Below are positions 25,775 through 34,194 of a stretch of 59,870 nt of DNA, one piece after another. Made by a program: the position numbers and the translations under genes. Source of the stretch: Flavobacteriales bacterium (lineage in GTDB: Bacteria; Bacteroidota; Bacteroidia; Flavobacteriales_D; Sanyastnellaceae); NCBI GenBank assembly GCA_002862785.1, contig PKDZ01000053.1:1-59870 (forward strand), given 5' to 3'. How positions within the stretch are numbered: the stretch's first letter is position 1; each line of letters starts with the position of its first letter. The notes beneath the pieces are model-generated. The model ran no database searches, had not been told where the DNA came from, and saw only the letters and a list, made by a program, of their open reading frames with translations.

Positions 25775-26362
25775 TCACTCGGTCGTCCAGCGGGTCACAT
25801 ATTCCAAGGGCTTCCGATGCCCTTTGGCGGGCCATTCGCCTTCCGGGTAGCCCATGTAGAACAGCCCCATCCCGTGTACGCCATCCTCGTGGCCGAGGAC
25901 CGACAACGCCTCGGGGTGGGACAGGAATCCCGGCGTCGACCAGAAGCCACCGATCCCGTGGGCCGTGCACATCAGGTACATGTTCTGCACGCAAGCCGCC
26001 AGCGCCGCCTGATCCTCCCACAAGGGGAACCGACCTTCAGCGTCATGGGCGAGTCCGAGGGCCACAATGGCATTGCAGCGCTCCCCTCGGGCCCGAATCT
26101 TCTCCGCCTTGGACTCCATGGCCTTCTCTCCGGCATGGGCGCGATAGGCCGAGGACAGCTGCCCCATGAGCCGGGTGGCCGCATCATCCATGAACACATG
26201 GAACCGCCACGGCTGGGTGAGGCCGTGATTTGGCGCCCAGGTTCCGTGTTGGAGCACCTGTTCAACGATTTCCCGGTGGACGCGCCGGCCGGAAAACCGC
26301 TCAGGCGAAATGCTCCGGCGGTCGAGGATGAGCGTGCTCGTGTCGCTGATGCTGTGCCTCAT
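25775..26362 (-). CDS. Nitroreductase family protein
   Basis: 195 residues from the ATG at 26362, just after the M28 peptidase stop. FMN-binding nitroreductase pattern: RRSISPERF at the N terminus, the LQHGTWAPNHGLTQPWRF stretch that contacts FMN, WEDQAALAACVQNMYLMCTAHGIGGFWSTP in the middle and GLFYMGYPEGEWPAKGHRKPLEYVTRW at the end, as in the TdsD/YdjA-like subgroup. It should be an NAD(P)H-dependent flavoenzyme of the cytoplasm; the natural substrate cannot be read from sequence. Co-directional with its neighbours. Confidence 0.87.
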   Translation of the reverse strand: MRHSISDTSTLILDRRSISPERFSGRRVHREIVEQVLQHGTWAPNHGLTQPWRFHVFMDDAATRLMGQLSSAYRAHAGEKAMESKAEKIRARGERCNAIVALGLAHDAEGRFPLWEDQAALAACVQNMYLMCTAHGIGGFWSTPGFLSHPEALSVLGHEDGVHGMGLFYMGYPEGEWPAKGHRKPLEYVTRWTTE

Positions 26363-26363
26363 G

Positions 26364-27806
26364 TCATTCGTCTTCGGTGCCCAGCGCCTCGTATTCCAGG
26401 CGATCAAGCAGATAGACCATCGAGGTCAGGGCCGCGGCGCCCAGCTTCAACTCCCTTGGATGGACGTTCTCGAAGACGTCCCGGTCGCTGTGGTGGTAAT
26501 CGAAATACCGCTGGCTGTTGGGACGCAGGCCCACCATGAGCGGTCGCTGATCAGCAGGTTTCTCCTTCTTGAGTGGACCGATGTCCACCCCGGCTCCCCC
26601 CCGACGGAGGTCGCCCATGCCATAGTCGACCAGCGATTCTCGCCAAGCCCGGACCGCCTCGGTCCCCGCATCCGTCGCATCGATGGCCCATCCACGAGGG
26701 GCATCCCCTCCAGCGTCACTCTCGAGTGCCGCCACGTGCCATTCTCCCTTCTCCCGCGCCTTGCGGGCGTACGTCTTGCCGCCATTGTTGCCGTTCTCCT
26801 CATTGATGAACAAGACGACCCGGATTGTGTGCCGGGGCTGATACCCGAGGGCCACCAGGGTCCGCATGACCTCGATGCTGTGGACGATGCCAGCACCATC
26901 ATCGTGCGCACCCTCTCCAATGTCCCAGCTGTCGAGATGGCCACCGACCACGATATAGCGGTCGGGATACTCCGTCCCGGTCCATTCGGCGATGACGTTG
27001 GCCTGCGCCTTGTCATCGTGCAGGATGCAACCCATCTCAAGGCCCACGCGGACATCGTGGCCATCCGACAACAGTCCAGCAATGCGGCGGGCATCCACGG
27101 TGCTCACCGCTGCGGCGGGTACACGGTGCACCGCATCGTCATACCGCATGGCCCCGGTGTGCGGGAACGTATCCAGCGCATGGGTCAAGGACCGCACCAG
27201 CGCCGCCACACCTCCATGGTCGGCCGCCTCCACCGCCCCGCGTGAGCGTTGATTGTTGGCCCCGCCATACGCTCCGCCGGCACTGATCATCAGCGGATCC
27301 ATCGGCCGGTTGAAGAAGGCGATGGCCCCATCCAATCCATCCGCACCCAGACTATCCAGCTCCTCGAACTGACGGAACACCCGAACCGGCGCCTCAATCT
27401 GGCCCTCGGTTCCAATGCTACCCCCAAGCGCGCTGATCTTGAGCGGTTCGGCTTGTCCTCCATCGATGCGCATCCAGGCACGCTCAACGTCGCTCCGTTC
27501 CCAGTGCGGCACGATGACAGTCTGCATCCGGACTTCTGGAGCCCCGGCCTCGCGGAGGGTCTTCGCCCCCCACAGGATGGCCGCATCGGCTTCAGGCGAC
27601 CCACTCAATCGGGCGCCCACCTCCTTGCAGAGGACCCGAAGGTCCTCCACGCATCCACCCTGACCCAGCACATGGTCGTGGATGCGGGCCACCATGGCGC
27701 TGTCCTCCGAAGACCAACGGCTGTCTTGAGCCCAAACGGAAGGCACCATGACCACGGCCATGGTCATCATCCCGAAGAAAGCGATCGTCTTGTTCATTCT
27801 GTTCAT
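26364..27806 (-). CDS. M28 family zinc metallopeptidase (aminopeptidase type)
   Basis: 480 residues from the ATG at 27806, followed by a signal peptide (IAFFGMMTMAVVMVPSVWAQ). A PA-like inserted domain lies in the middle. The M28 metal ligands are visible: GGHLDSWD (His, Asp), GAHDDGAG (bridging Asp), the catalytic NEENGNNGG Glu-Glu, SDAGGD and a C-terminal His in DYHHSDRDVFENV. It probably degrades peptides in the periplasm or outside. The start overlaps the stop of the upstream SDR gene region closely. ATGs at 27830 and 27797 are alternatives. Confidence 0.88.
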   Translation of the reverse strand: MNRMNKTIAFFGMMTMAVVMVPSVWAQDSRWSSEDSAMVARIHDHVLGQGGCVEDLRVLCKEVGARLSGSPEADAAILWGAKTLREAGAPEVRMQTVIVPHWERSDVERAWMRIDGGQAEPLKISALGGSIGTEGQIEAPVRVFRQFEELDSLGADGLDGAIAFFNRPMDPLMISAGGAYGGANNQRSRGAVEAADHGGVAALVRSLTHALDTFPHTGAMRYDDAVHRVPAAAVSTVDARRIAGLLSDGHDVRVGLEMGCILHDDKAQANVIAEWTGTEYPDRYIVVGGHLDSWDIGEGAHDDGAGIVHSIEVMRTLVALGYQPRHTIRVVLFINEENGNNGGKTYARKAREKGEWHVAALESDAGGDAPRGWAIDATDAGTEAVRAWRESLVDYGMGDLRRGGAGVDIGPLKKEKPADQRPLMVGLRPNSQRYFDYHHSDRDVFENVHPRELKLGAAALTSMVYLLDRLEYEALGTEDE

Positions 27807-27810
27807 GGTC

Positions 27811-28593
27811 TTACCCCATCCAGCTTCCATTGTTCACGTCCACCGCCTGGCCCGTCATGCCGGTTTGAGACGAAGACATCAACCAGGCGACTGCCTCCGC
27901 CATCTCCTCCGGGCTGCTCATCTTCCCCGTGGGCAGCAAAGCACACTGCTGGGCATGGCACTCTTCGTAAGTGATGCCCTGCGCCTCCGCCATGCGCTGG
28001 ATGCTCTCCCTGGCCATGTCCGTCTCCACCCATCCCGGGCAAATCGCATTCACCAAGATTCCCTCTCCCCCCCATTCCACTGCCAAGCTCCGGACCAGTC
28101 CGAGAACGGCCGTTTTGGAGGTGACGTACGCCGATTGACCGGGCACACCGAAACGCCCCAGCACGCTGGACGTCACCACGGCATGGGTCACTTCCCTCGG
28201 GGCCGCCACCAAATAAGGACGGCATTCCTGCAACGTCACGTACACTCCGGTCACATTGACCCTGAGAATCTCCTCCCAACGGTCTGTCTCTCCCTTCACA
28301 TCATAGGCATTCGCCCCGCCAATCCCAGCATTGGCCAATACCCCGGCAAGGTGAAGCGGACCCGATCCAGGCTCGCCCAACGCCTCGGCCAATGCCCCAT
28401 GCATCGCCTGTCGGTCGGCCACATCAAGCGCCATGACCTGGTGACCCTCCCCATCCAACAAGGACAGCGTCTCCACCAAGGGCTCCCGCCGTCGCCCCAC
28501 AAGCAGAACCGCATGTCCTTCCCGCGCCAGGCGTACCGCCGACGCCCGTCCAATCCCAGTGCCCGCTCCGGTCACCATCACTGCCGTCATCAT
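27811..28593 (-). CDS. SDR family oxidoreductase
   Basis: 260 residues. Classical short-chain dehydrogenase: TGAGTGIG cofactor loop at residues 8-15, RRR after beta-2 suggesting NADP preference, ANAG, catalytic Ser in VVTSSVLG and YVTSK (Tyr-x3-Lys), ending with a typical VDVNNGSWMG. Substrate unknown. It begins only 22 bases beyond the terminator of the giant gene upstream, so either its promoter lies within that short gap or it depends on read-through. Confidence 0.88.
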   Translation of the reverse strand: MMTAVMVTGAGTGIGRASAVRLAREGHAVLLVGRRREPLVETLSLLDGEGHQVMALDVADRQAMHGALAEALGEPGSGPLHLAGVLANAGIGGANAYDVKGETDRWEEILRVNVTGVYVTLQECRPYLVAAPREVTHAVVTSSVLGRFGVPGQSAYVTSKTAVLGLVRSLAVEWGGEGILVNAICPGWVETDMARESIQRMAEAQGITYEECHAQQCALLPTGKMSSPEEMAEAVAWLMSSSQTGMTGQAVDVNNGSWMG

Positions 28594-28614
28594 GATGCGA
28601 AGATGGGGAAAAGA

Positions 28615-28642
28615 GAAAGGCCCGACTTGCGTCGGGCCTTTC
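28615..28642 (-). terminator. Terminator of the first giant gene
   Basis: Perfect 12-base stem GAAAGGCCCGAC / GTCGGGCCTTTC (28615-28626 and 28631-28642) with a four-base loop. On the minus strand it is followed by TCTTTTCCCC, modestly T-rich. It sits 40 bases after the giant gene's stop. Confidence 0.7.
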
Positions 28643-28681
28643 CAAGAGGTTCGAAACGTTTCCGTTCCGGCGATCCTGTGA

Positions 28682-31600
28682 TCAGCACTCGGTACCGAAG
28701 GCGCCGAGGAAGATCAGGAGGTCGGAGGTCGTCGTCTGTCCGTCGCCGTTGAGGTCGGTGGGGCAGGGGTTGGCGATCTCGAATTCGCAGGAACCATCGT
28801 CGTTCGTGGCGGTCTCGTCGAAGTTGGATGCATCCGGGTAGGTGCAGCCCATCACGTAGTTCGTGAAGTCGCAGAGATCGTTGTTCTCGATGTCGACGCT
28901 GTCAGCGGAGACGTAGTTCGGAGCGAACGGCAGCGTGCAGCCTTCCGTACAAGCGGTACCGAGACCCACCAGGTATGTTCCCGTTCCACCTTCGGTATTA
29001 TTGAAGGCAGCACCGGAAATCGTCCATGAGACCTCACCCGGGAACGTGCCGTCTGTCACGATGAGGGTGTAGCAACCCGGCGTATCCACACAGATCTGGT
29101 CGGTGTCGGAATCTCCGCCGTTCTCGGTGGAAAGCAGGTCTCCGGAAGCAACCGCGTTGCCAGCGGCGTCGTAGAAGGTGTACGTGGCACCGTTCCATCC
29201 GTCACCGAAGCTGTCGAACATGTTGAACTCGATGAACGCACCGAAGCAACAGGAACCATCATCCACAGAAGCGAACGGGTTGTAGTTCACAGCATCGGGG
29301 TTCGTGCAACCGAGGCAGCTGTAGTCACAAAGCGTGTTGTCGGCGAAGTCGACCGGACCATTGTAGTTACAAGCGGTCTCGTCAGCACAACCCGTCGACG
29401 GAGCCGGAGCACAGGTGATGGCCAAGCTGATGTAGTAGCCCGTGGTGCTGGACACACAGCTCACGGAACCGTCGGAAGTGAAGCTGACGGTCAGGGAGTC
29501 GGTGCCGATCACAAGGCTCTCATCCGGATCCACATCGCTGTTGTACAAGTTGGCACCCGTGGCAGCGTCGTCAATGGTGAGCTCGTCCCAGCCCTGCTCG
29601 ATGAGCGTACCGGTGAGGTCGACGACGATTGTACCGCCGTTCGGGTTCACCAGCGTGAAGCTCCAGCTCTCGTTATTGTCGTAGCAGTACTCCCAGGTCT
29701 CCGTGTCACAGCCGAGGCAGCTGATAAAGTCACAGGGGGCGTTCGGATCGTCCACGTTGGCGTCTGCGTTGTAGTTGCAGGCCATGTCATCCATACAGCC
29801 ATAGACAACCGGCTCACAGGTGACGCTCAAGTCGAACGGCCCACCGAGGGAGCCGCTACCGGCGGCCACGAGGATGGCGTAAGTGCTGGCATTGTCGTCG
29901 GAGATGAACTGGAAGGTCTCCCCGTTATCGCAGGACTCGGACATCGTCTCCGTGTTGTCGCCTTCGTTCCAGCAGAGGAGGCTGGAGCAGATGCCCGTAC
30001 CACCGAAGATGGTGAAGGACTGCTCAACCGTAGCGCCGGCCGGGAAGTTGAATGGGCTGGCTTCGAGGGTAAAGTCGAAGCTGGAGCCACTTCCGAGCAC
30101 GTCACCGGCCACAATCAACTGGTCACCGCTGGCGGTGGTCAGGTTCACGTCGTCGGAACCGGTTCCGGCAATACCGTCACCGAAGCTATCCGCCACGTTG
30201 AGTGTGTAGGAACCAGCCGGGAGGCAGAGGGTCTCCGTGTTCGTTGCATTGGCAAAAGACGGAGCACCGCTGGCGACGACAGAACCACTACTGTTGGTAA
30301 TCGTCCAACTAGTCTCTCCAACAAATGTGTCCGCATTGATACTCAGGTCAAAGCAAACTTGTGGATCGGTGGTACAGCTACCAAGGCAGAGCGGGCTGGC
30401 ACTTCCATCCGAGGTGATGACCGCCGCAGCGATGCCATCGAGCTCGGTGCCCTCGTTCGTGAAGTACACGGTGTAGTCACCACCGGACAGACCGTAGTAG
30501 AAGTCGTTGAACACGGTCGGGAAGAGCTCGCCGGCCGGAATCGTCGCAACGGTGTCACCGTTGAACTCGATGACGGCACTGATGTTCTGGTAATTGTCGG
30601 AGTTCAAGCTGTTCACCTCGAGCGTGGCGTCCGGCGCGTCAACCTCCTGGAAGACTTCGAATTCAGTCGCGACGGTGGAACCGCAGGTGCTGATTGTGAT
30701 CAGCTGCTCCTGAGCACCGTTGTCGAGCGTATACCACACACCGGATCCACTACCTCCGCAGGCGTTGTCCCCACCCACGGCGGTCGCACCACCCGTGTTG
30801 CCGGCCAGCGTCTCACCGCACGCGATGGCGATGGCGTTGTCGCAACTGTCGTTGGGCTGAGTCACACCGATGTAGAGACATCCGCTGTTGACCGTCGCAT
30901 CGGGGTTGTAGTTGGACGCAGTCGCATCAGTACAGCCCTGGATCTCGGCGGACACCGAGATGCTGTAGGAACCGCACTCGTCGGTCTGGGTCGTCCAGAT
31001 GTAGACGTAGTAATTCAGGTCGCCCGCTGGGTTGGAGACGCCCGCCGTCACGGGGCCTTCCTGCTCGGAAGCAAACCACTGGTTCATTTCTTCTTGGACG
31101 GAGCCCATGACCACACCTCCGGAAAGGTCGGACAGGTCCGTGCAATCCTCACCGCTGTAGATGGCGTAACCCACGGCACCCGTTCCCGTAGCATCTACGG
31201 TCACGTTGTACAGGTTGTAAGCGGTATCGGTCTCGAGCTGGTACCACACACCGTAGGTCGTAGCGAACGTGCTCAGGGATCCGAGGCCGAAGTCCTCGTC
31301 CGGGCCGCTGCAACAAAGACTTCCATCGTAGGAACCACCATCCACGAGCGGCAGGGCCACGTCACAGAGATCGTCGTTGACCGGGAAGCCGTCGGGGCAA
31401 GAAGCACAGGTGGCTTCAATCACAATACCCGTCTGGGTTGTAAAGCTGCTGTAGGTGCCCACACGAACGAAGTAATTGTTGCCCTGCTCAGCGTTGATGC
31501 TCACAATAGAGTTGAACGTACCGGTCGTACCGAAACCACAGCCGGGAACACCGGAATCATCGTTGGTGGCGATAGCGGTCAGCGTGCCATCCGCATTCTC

Positions 31601-33958
31601 AATGAAGACGATGACATCCGTATCAGTCACACCGTTGTCAACGTCAGCGGAAGCGCAGGTATTGAAGGTCACTTGGTAATCTTGGTCCGCGTTGAACTCA
31701 TACCAGATGGCTGCGTTGTCGGAGATGGAGTTTCCAAGGACGCTCGTGCCGTTGTACTCGTCGCCATTGGCGTTCTCGAGCGTACCGGTGAGAATCAAGT
31801 CACAGGCGATAGCCTGAGCGGTCTCCGGGTTGTCGTTGTCCGGCGGGAACTGGCAGCTTCCGTCGTCCACACTGGCGGAGATATTGTAGTTGTTGGCCTG
31901 TGGATCGGTACATCCCGGGAACGCGCAGTCGGTCACATCCGTACCACCGAAAGCAACGGGGTATGCATTCGCCTGACCGTAGGTGAGCGGGGCGTAAACG
32001 TTGCCGAGGTTGTCGGCGATGGCCCAACCCTCCGTTCCAAAGATGGCACCGGTGCTGAAGGTGTAGCAACCGATGTCGAGGCAGTTGATGACCTCCGTGG
32101 TCGTCGGACCCGGAGCCATCGTACCGGTCAGCACGGTATCACCCGTCTCCTCGTCCACCACGTAGTAGTCGTTACCGGGGCTCCAGCCCGTGCCGAAGTC
32201 ATCCTGGAGGGTGAGGTACAGACCGAGCTGTCCGTTGTCACACACAACGCAGGAACCATCGTCGATGGTGGCCGCGGGGTCGTAGTTGATGGCCGCGGTC
32301 AGCGTACAACCGCTCACACAGTTGTCAGCACTGGTACCGAAACCGATGTCGTAGACACCGAGTCCACCCGTGTGGATCACGTTGCCGGAGAAGTCCATGA
32401 TCTCCCAGATCGGCAGACCAGCCGGGGAACCGCCGCCACCGGAGAACTGGAGACAGGCATCGCTCGGGATGCAGAACTCCCAGTAACCGTCGACCACCGT
32501 GCCCTCATAATCCGGAGCGTAAAGACCGTCGAAGTAACCCGCGTTGAGGATGGTGTCGCCACCGGCCTCGTAGATGTACGCAGCATTGTTGCCCCAGTAT
32601 AGGAAGATGTCGTGATTCAGGTGAAGGATGTAGCTCGTGCTGTCACCCGCACCGGAAGCGTCACAGGACGGAGTGAAGCAAGATCCGTCATCTGCCGTGG
32701 CATCTTCATCGTAGTTGAAGGCAGTAGCATCCGTGCAACCACAAGCCACACCAGGTCCAGCCACACCAAAGGCACCAAATCCATCACCATTGGTCTGGTC
32801 ATACAGAATCTCTCCGGTATTGTAATCGATGATCTGCCACTCCTTCTCTCCTGGGAAGGAACCGCCGGCGAGCTCGAGCACGTAGCACGCCGTTTCGGAG
32901 AGACAGAAAAAATCGTAACCCTGAGAACCGGCGTCGACCGTAAACTGGGCATTGTCAAGGCTACCGGAGGCCACAGCCGTTCCGTCGCCAGTCGTCAGCG
33001 TGTAGGTGGTGCCGTCCCATCCGTCACCGAAGGTGTCGAACATCATGAACTGCACGAGGGTCTCGCCGTCCGGGCAGCTCGGGAAGACACAGCTTCCGTC
33101 ATCCACCGTGGCATTGCCGTCAAAGTTGAGGGCCGTCGCGTCGGTACAACCACAGATCTCAGCGGTCTCTCCGAAGTAGAAGTTCACGGTGCCGCCATCT
33201 TGGTCCTGAGCGATGATGTCACCGGTGTACACGTTGTACATGGTCCATGCAATCTCACCGAGGAAGCTGCCGCCACCGGAGGTGACTTCGAAGCAGGCGT
33301 TGTTCGGGATGCAGAGGGTGTCTTGTCCGAGGTTGGGACCTCCAGCCGTACCACCGCTGCCGATGATAGAAGCATCGAGAGAACCGGTGGCAATCACCGT
33401 TCCACCAACGACAATCTCGTAGATGTTGCCGTTCCAACCGTCACCCCACGTGTCGGTCATCTCGAAGAATACCATGGTCTCGGAAGAATCCGGACACTGG
33501 TCGTAAAGACAAGAGCCATCGTCGAGCGTGGCATCCATGTCATAGTTCAGAGCAGAAGTATCCGTACAACCCGGAACATCGCTGATGAGCGAGAAAGCGA
33601 ACGTGGACCCGTTACCGGCAACCGTTCCGCCACATTCACCCGTACAGTTGAACGGGGTCGGATCGAGCGACCATGTGGTGCCTCCATCTCCGAAGGTGTC
33701 GTTGATCTCCACCGTGTAATCACCAGCGCCAAACGTGGCGATGCTGAAATCGGAGGAAGTGCCTGCCCCACCGGGCCAGAGGACAGTGTTGTCCGAGACA
33801 TTAAAAATGGTGTCGCCATTAAAGGTGACAATACAAGTCGTGACCTCACCCGGCCAAGAGTCGGCCGTGAAGGTGATGGTCTGCGCCTGGAGAGACGCAA
33901 AGAGGGCCAATGCGAACGTCGCAAAAGCACCTCGGAGAATGGAAGTTCTCAGGTTCAT
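28682..33958 (-). CDS. Giant secreted cysteine-repeat protein with dockerin-like C-terminal tail (paralogue 1)
   Basis: 1758 residues from the ATG at 33958, which opens a signal peptide (MNLRTSILRGAFATFALALFASLQAQ). The protein alternates two kinds of modules. One is a short cysteine motif of the form GCTD-x2-A-x-NY-x3-A-x2-DDGSC, of which I count about 11. The other is a beta-rich module of about 100 residues with D-x-FGDGWNG and a late CYTL/CFEV strand. PPC-like beta domains (IWYEFNADQDYQVTFNTC; VWYTLDNG) occur in the middle. The last 27 residues (CPTDLNGDGQTTTSDLL then IFLGAFGTEC) resemble one calcium-binding dockerin loop. Probably a cell-surface adhesin or matrix protein exported by Sec; no T9SS type A or B domain is recognisable. 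Base composition is slightly less GC-rich than neighbours. Confidence 0.75.
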   Translation of the reverse strand: MNLRTSILRGAFATFALALFASLQAQTITFTADSWPGEVTTCIVTFNGDTIFNVSDNTVLWPGGAGTSSDFSIATFGAGDYTVEINDTFGDGGTTWSLDPTPFNCTGECGGTVAGNGSTFAFSLISDVPGCTDTSALNYDMDATLDDGSCLYDQCPDSSETMVFFEMTDTWGDGWNGNIYEIVVGGTVIATGSLDASIIGSGGTAGGPNLGQDTLCIPNNACFEVTSGGGSFLGEIAWTMYNVYTGDIIAQDQDGGTVNFYFGETAEICGCTDATALNFDGNATVDDGSCVFPSCPDGETLVQFMMFDTFGDGWDGTTYTLTTGDGTAVASGSLDNAQFTVDAGSQGYDFFCLSETACYVLELAGGSFPGEKEWQIIDYNTGEILYDQTNGDGFGAFGVAGPGVACGCTDATAFNYDEDATADDGSCFTPSCDASGAGDSTSYILHLNHDIFLYWGNNAAYIYEAGGDTILNAGYFDGLYAPDYEGTVVDGYWEFCIPSDACLQFSGGGGSPAGLPIWEIMDFSGNVIHTGGLGVYDIGFGTSADNCVSGCTLTAAINYDPAATIDDGSCVVCDNGQLGLYLTLQDDFGTGWSPGNDYYVVDEETGDTVLTGTMAPGPTTTEVINCLDIGCYTFSTGAIFGTEGWAIADNLGNVYAPLTYGQANAYPVAFGGTDVTDCAFPGCTDPQANNYNISASVDDGSCQFPPDNDNPETAQAIACDLILTGTLENANGDEYNGTSVLGNSISDNAAIWYEFNADQDYQVTFNTCASADVDNGVTDTDVIVFIENADGTLTAIATNDDSGVPGCGFGTTGTFNSIVSINAEQGNNYFVRVGTYSSFTTQTGIVIEATCASCPDGFPVNDDLCDVALPLVDGGSYDGSLCCSGPDEDFGLGSLSTFATTYGVWYQLETDTAYNLYNVTVDATGTGAVGYAIYSGEDCTDLSDLSGGVVMGSVQEEMNQWFASEQEGPVTAGVSNPAGDLNYYVYIWTTQTDECGSYSISVSAEIQGCTDATASNYNPDATVNSGCLYIGVTQPNDSCDNAIAIACGETLAGNTGGATAVGGDNACGGSGSGVWYTLDNGAQEQLITISTCGSTVATEFEVFQEVDAPDATLEVNSLNSDNYQNISAVIEFNGDTVATIPAGELFPTVFNDFYYGLSGGDYTVYFTNEGTELDGIAAAVITSDGSASPLCLGSCTTDPQVCFDLSINADTFVGETSWTITNSSGSVVASGAPSFANATNTETLCLPAGSYTLNVADSFGDGIAGTGSDDVNLTTASGDQLIVAGDVLGSGSSFDFTLEASPFNFPAGATVEQSFTIFGGTGICSSLLCWNEGDNTETMSESCDNGETFQFISDDNASTYAILVAAGSGSLGGPFDLSVTCEPVVYGCMDDMACNYNADANVDDPNAPCDFISCLGCDTETWEYCYDNNESWSFTLVNPNGGTIVVDLTGTLIEQGWDELTIDDAATGANLYNSDVDPDESLVIGTDSLTVSFTSDGSVSCVSSTTGYYISLAITCAPAPSTGCADETACNYNGPVDFADNTLCDYSCLGCTNPDAVNYNPFASVDDGSCCFGAFIEFNMFDSFGDGWNGATYTFYDAAGNAVASGDLLSTENGGDSDTDQICVDTPGCYTLIVTDGTFPGEVSWTISGAAFNNTEGGTGTYLVGLGTACTEGCTLPFAPNYVSADSVDIENNDLCDFTNYVMGCTYPDASNFDETATNDDGSCEFEIANPCPTDLNGDGQTTTSDLLIFLGAFGTEC

Positions 33959-34100
33959 GATTAAGGTTTTTTCCAATTGCCGGAGCAATATAGCGGAAAC
34001 GTCGGCGAATCCGGAAGACTTTCAGCCGCAAAATCAGGCTGTCCGAAAGACACGATTCTCAGCGTGACTCATAGAACACTGATAATCATCGGTCGGAGTC

Positions 34101-34132
34101 AAAAAAGCCCCGGGAGGTTCTTCCCGGGGCTT
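34101..34132 (-). terminator. Terminator of the second giant gene
   Basis: Perfect 11-base stem AAGCCCCGGGA (34105-34115) / TCCCGGGGCTT (34122-34132), six-base loop. On the minus strand it is followed by a run of six T. It lies 62 bases after the stop at 34195, so the two giant genes are separate transcripts. Confidence 0.85.
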
Positions 34133-34194
34133 ATCGACCTCAGCCGGGTCGACCAAAAAAACTTTGTCAGCGTCGTCAGACCCTGAGATTCACC

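Noticed and set aside
28682-28770. T9SS type A sorting domain at the end of giant protein 1
   Set aside because: There is no YPNP-type start or terminal KxxK/VK-rich strand; the end is a dockerin-like loop and a cysteine.
30359-32602. 747-residue open frame on the plus strand
   Set aside because: Antisense shadow of the first giant gene, with biased Val/Arg/Gly composition and no recognisable domain.
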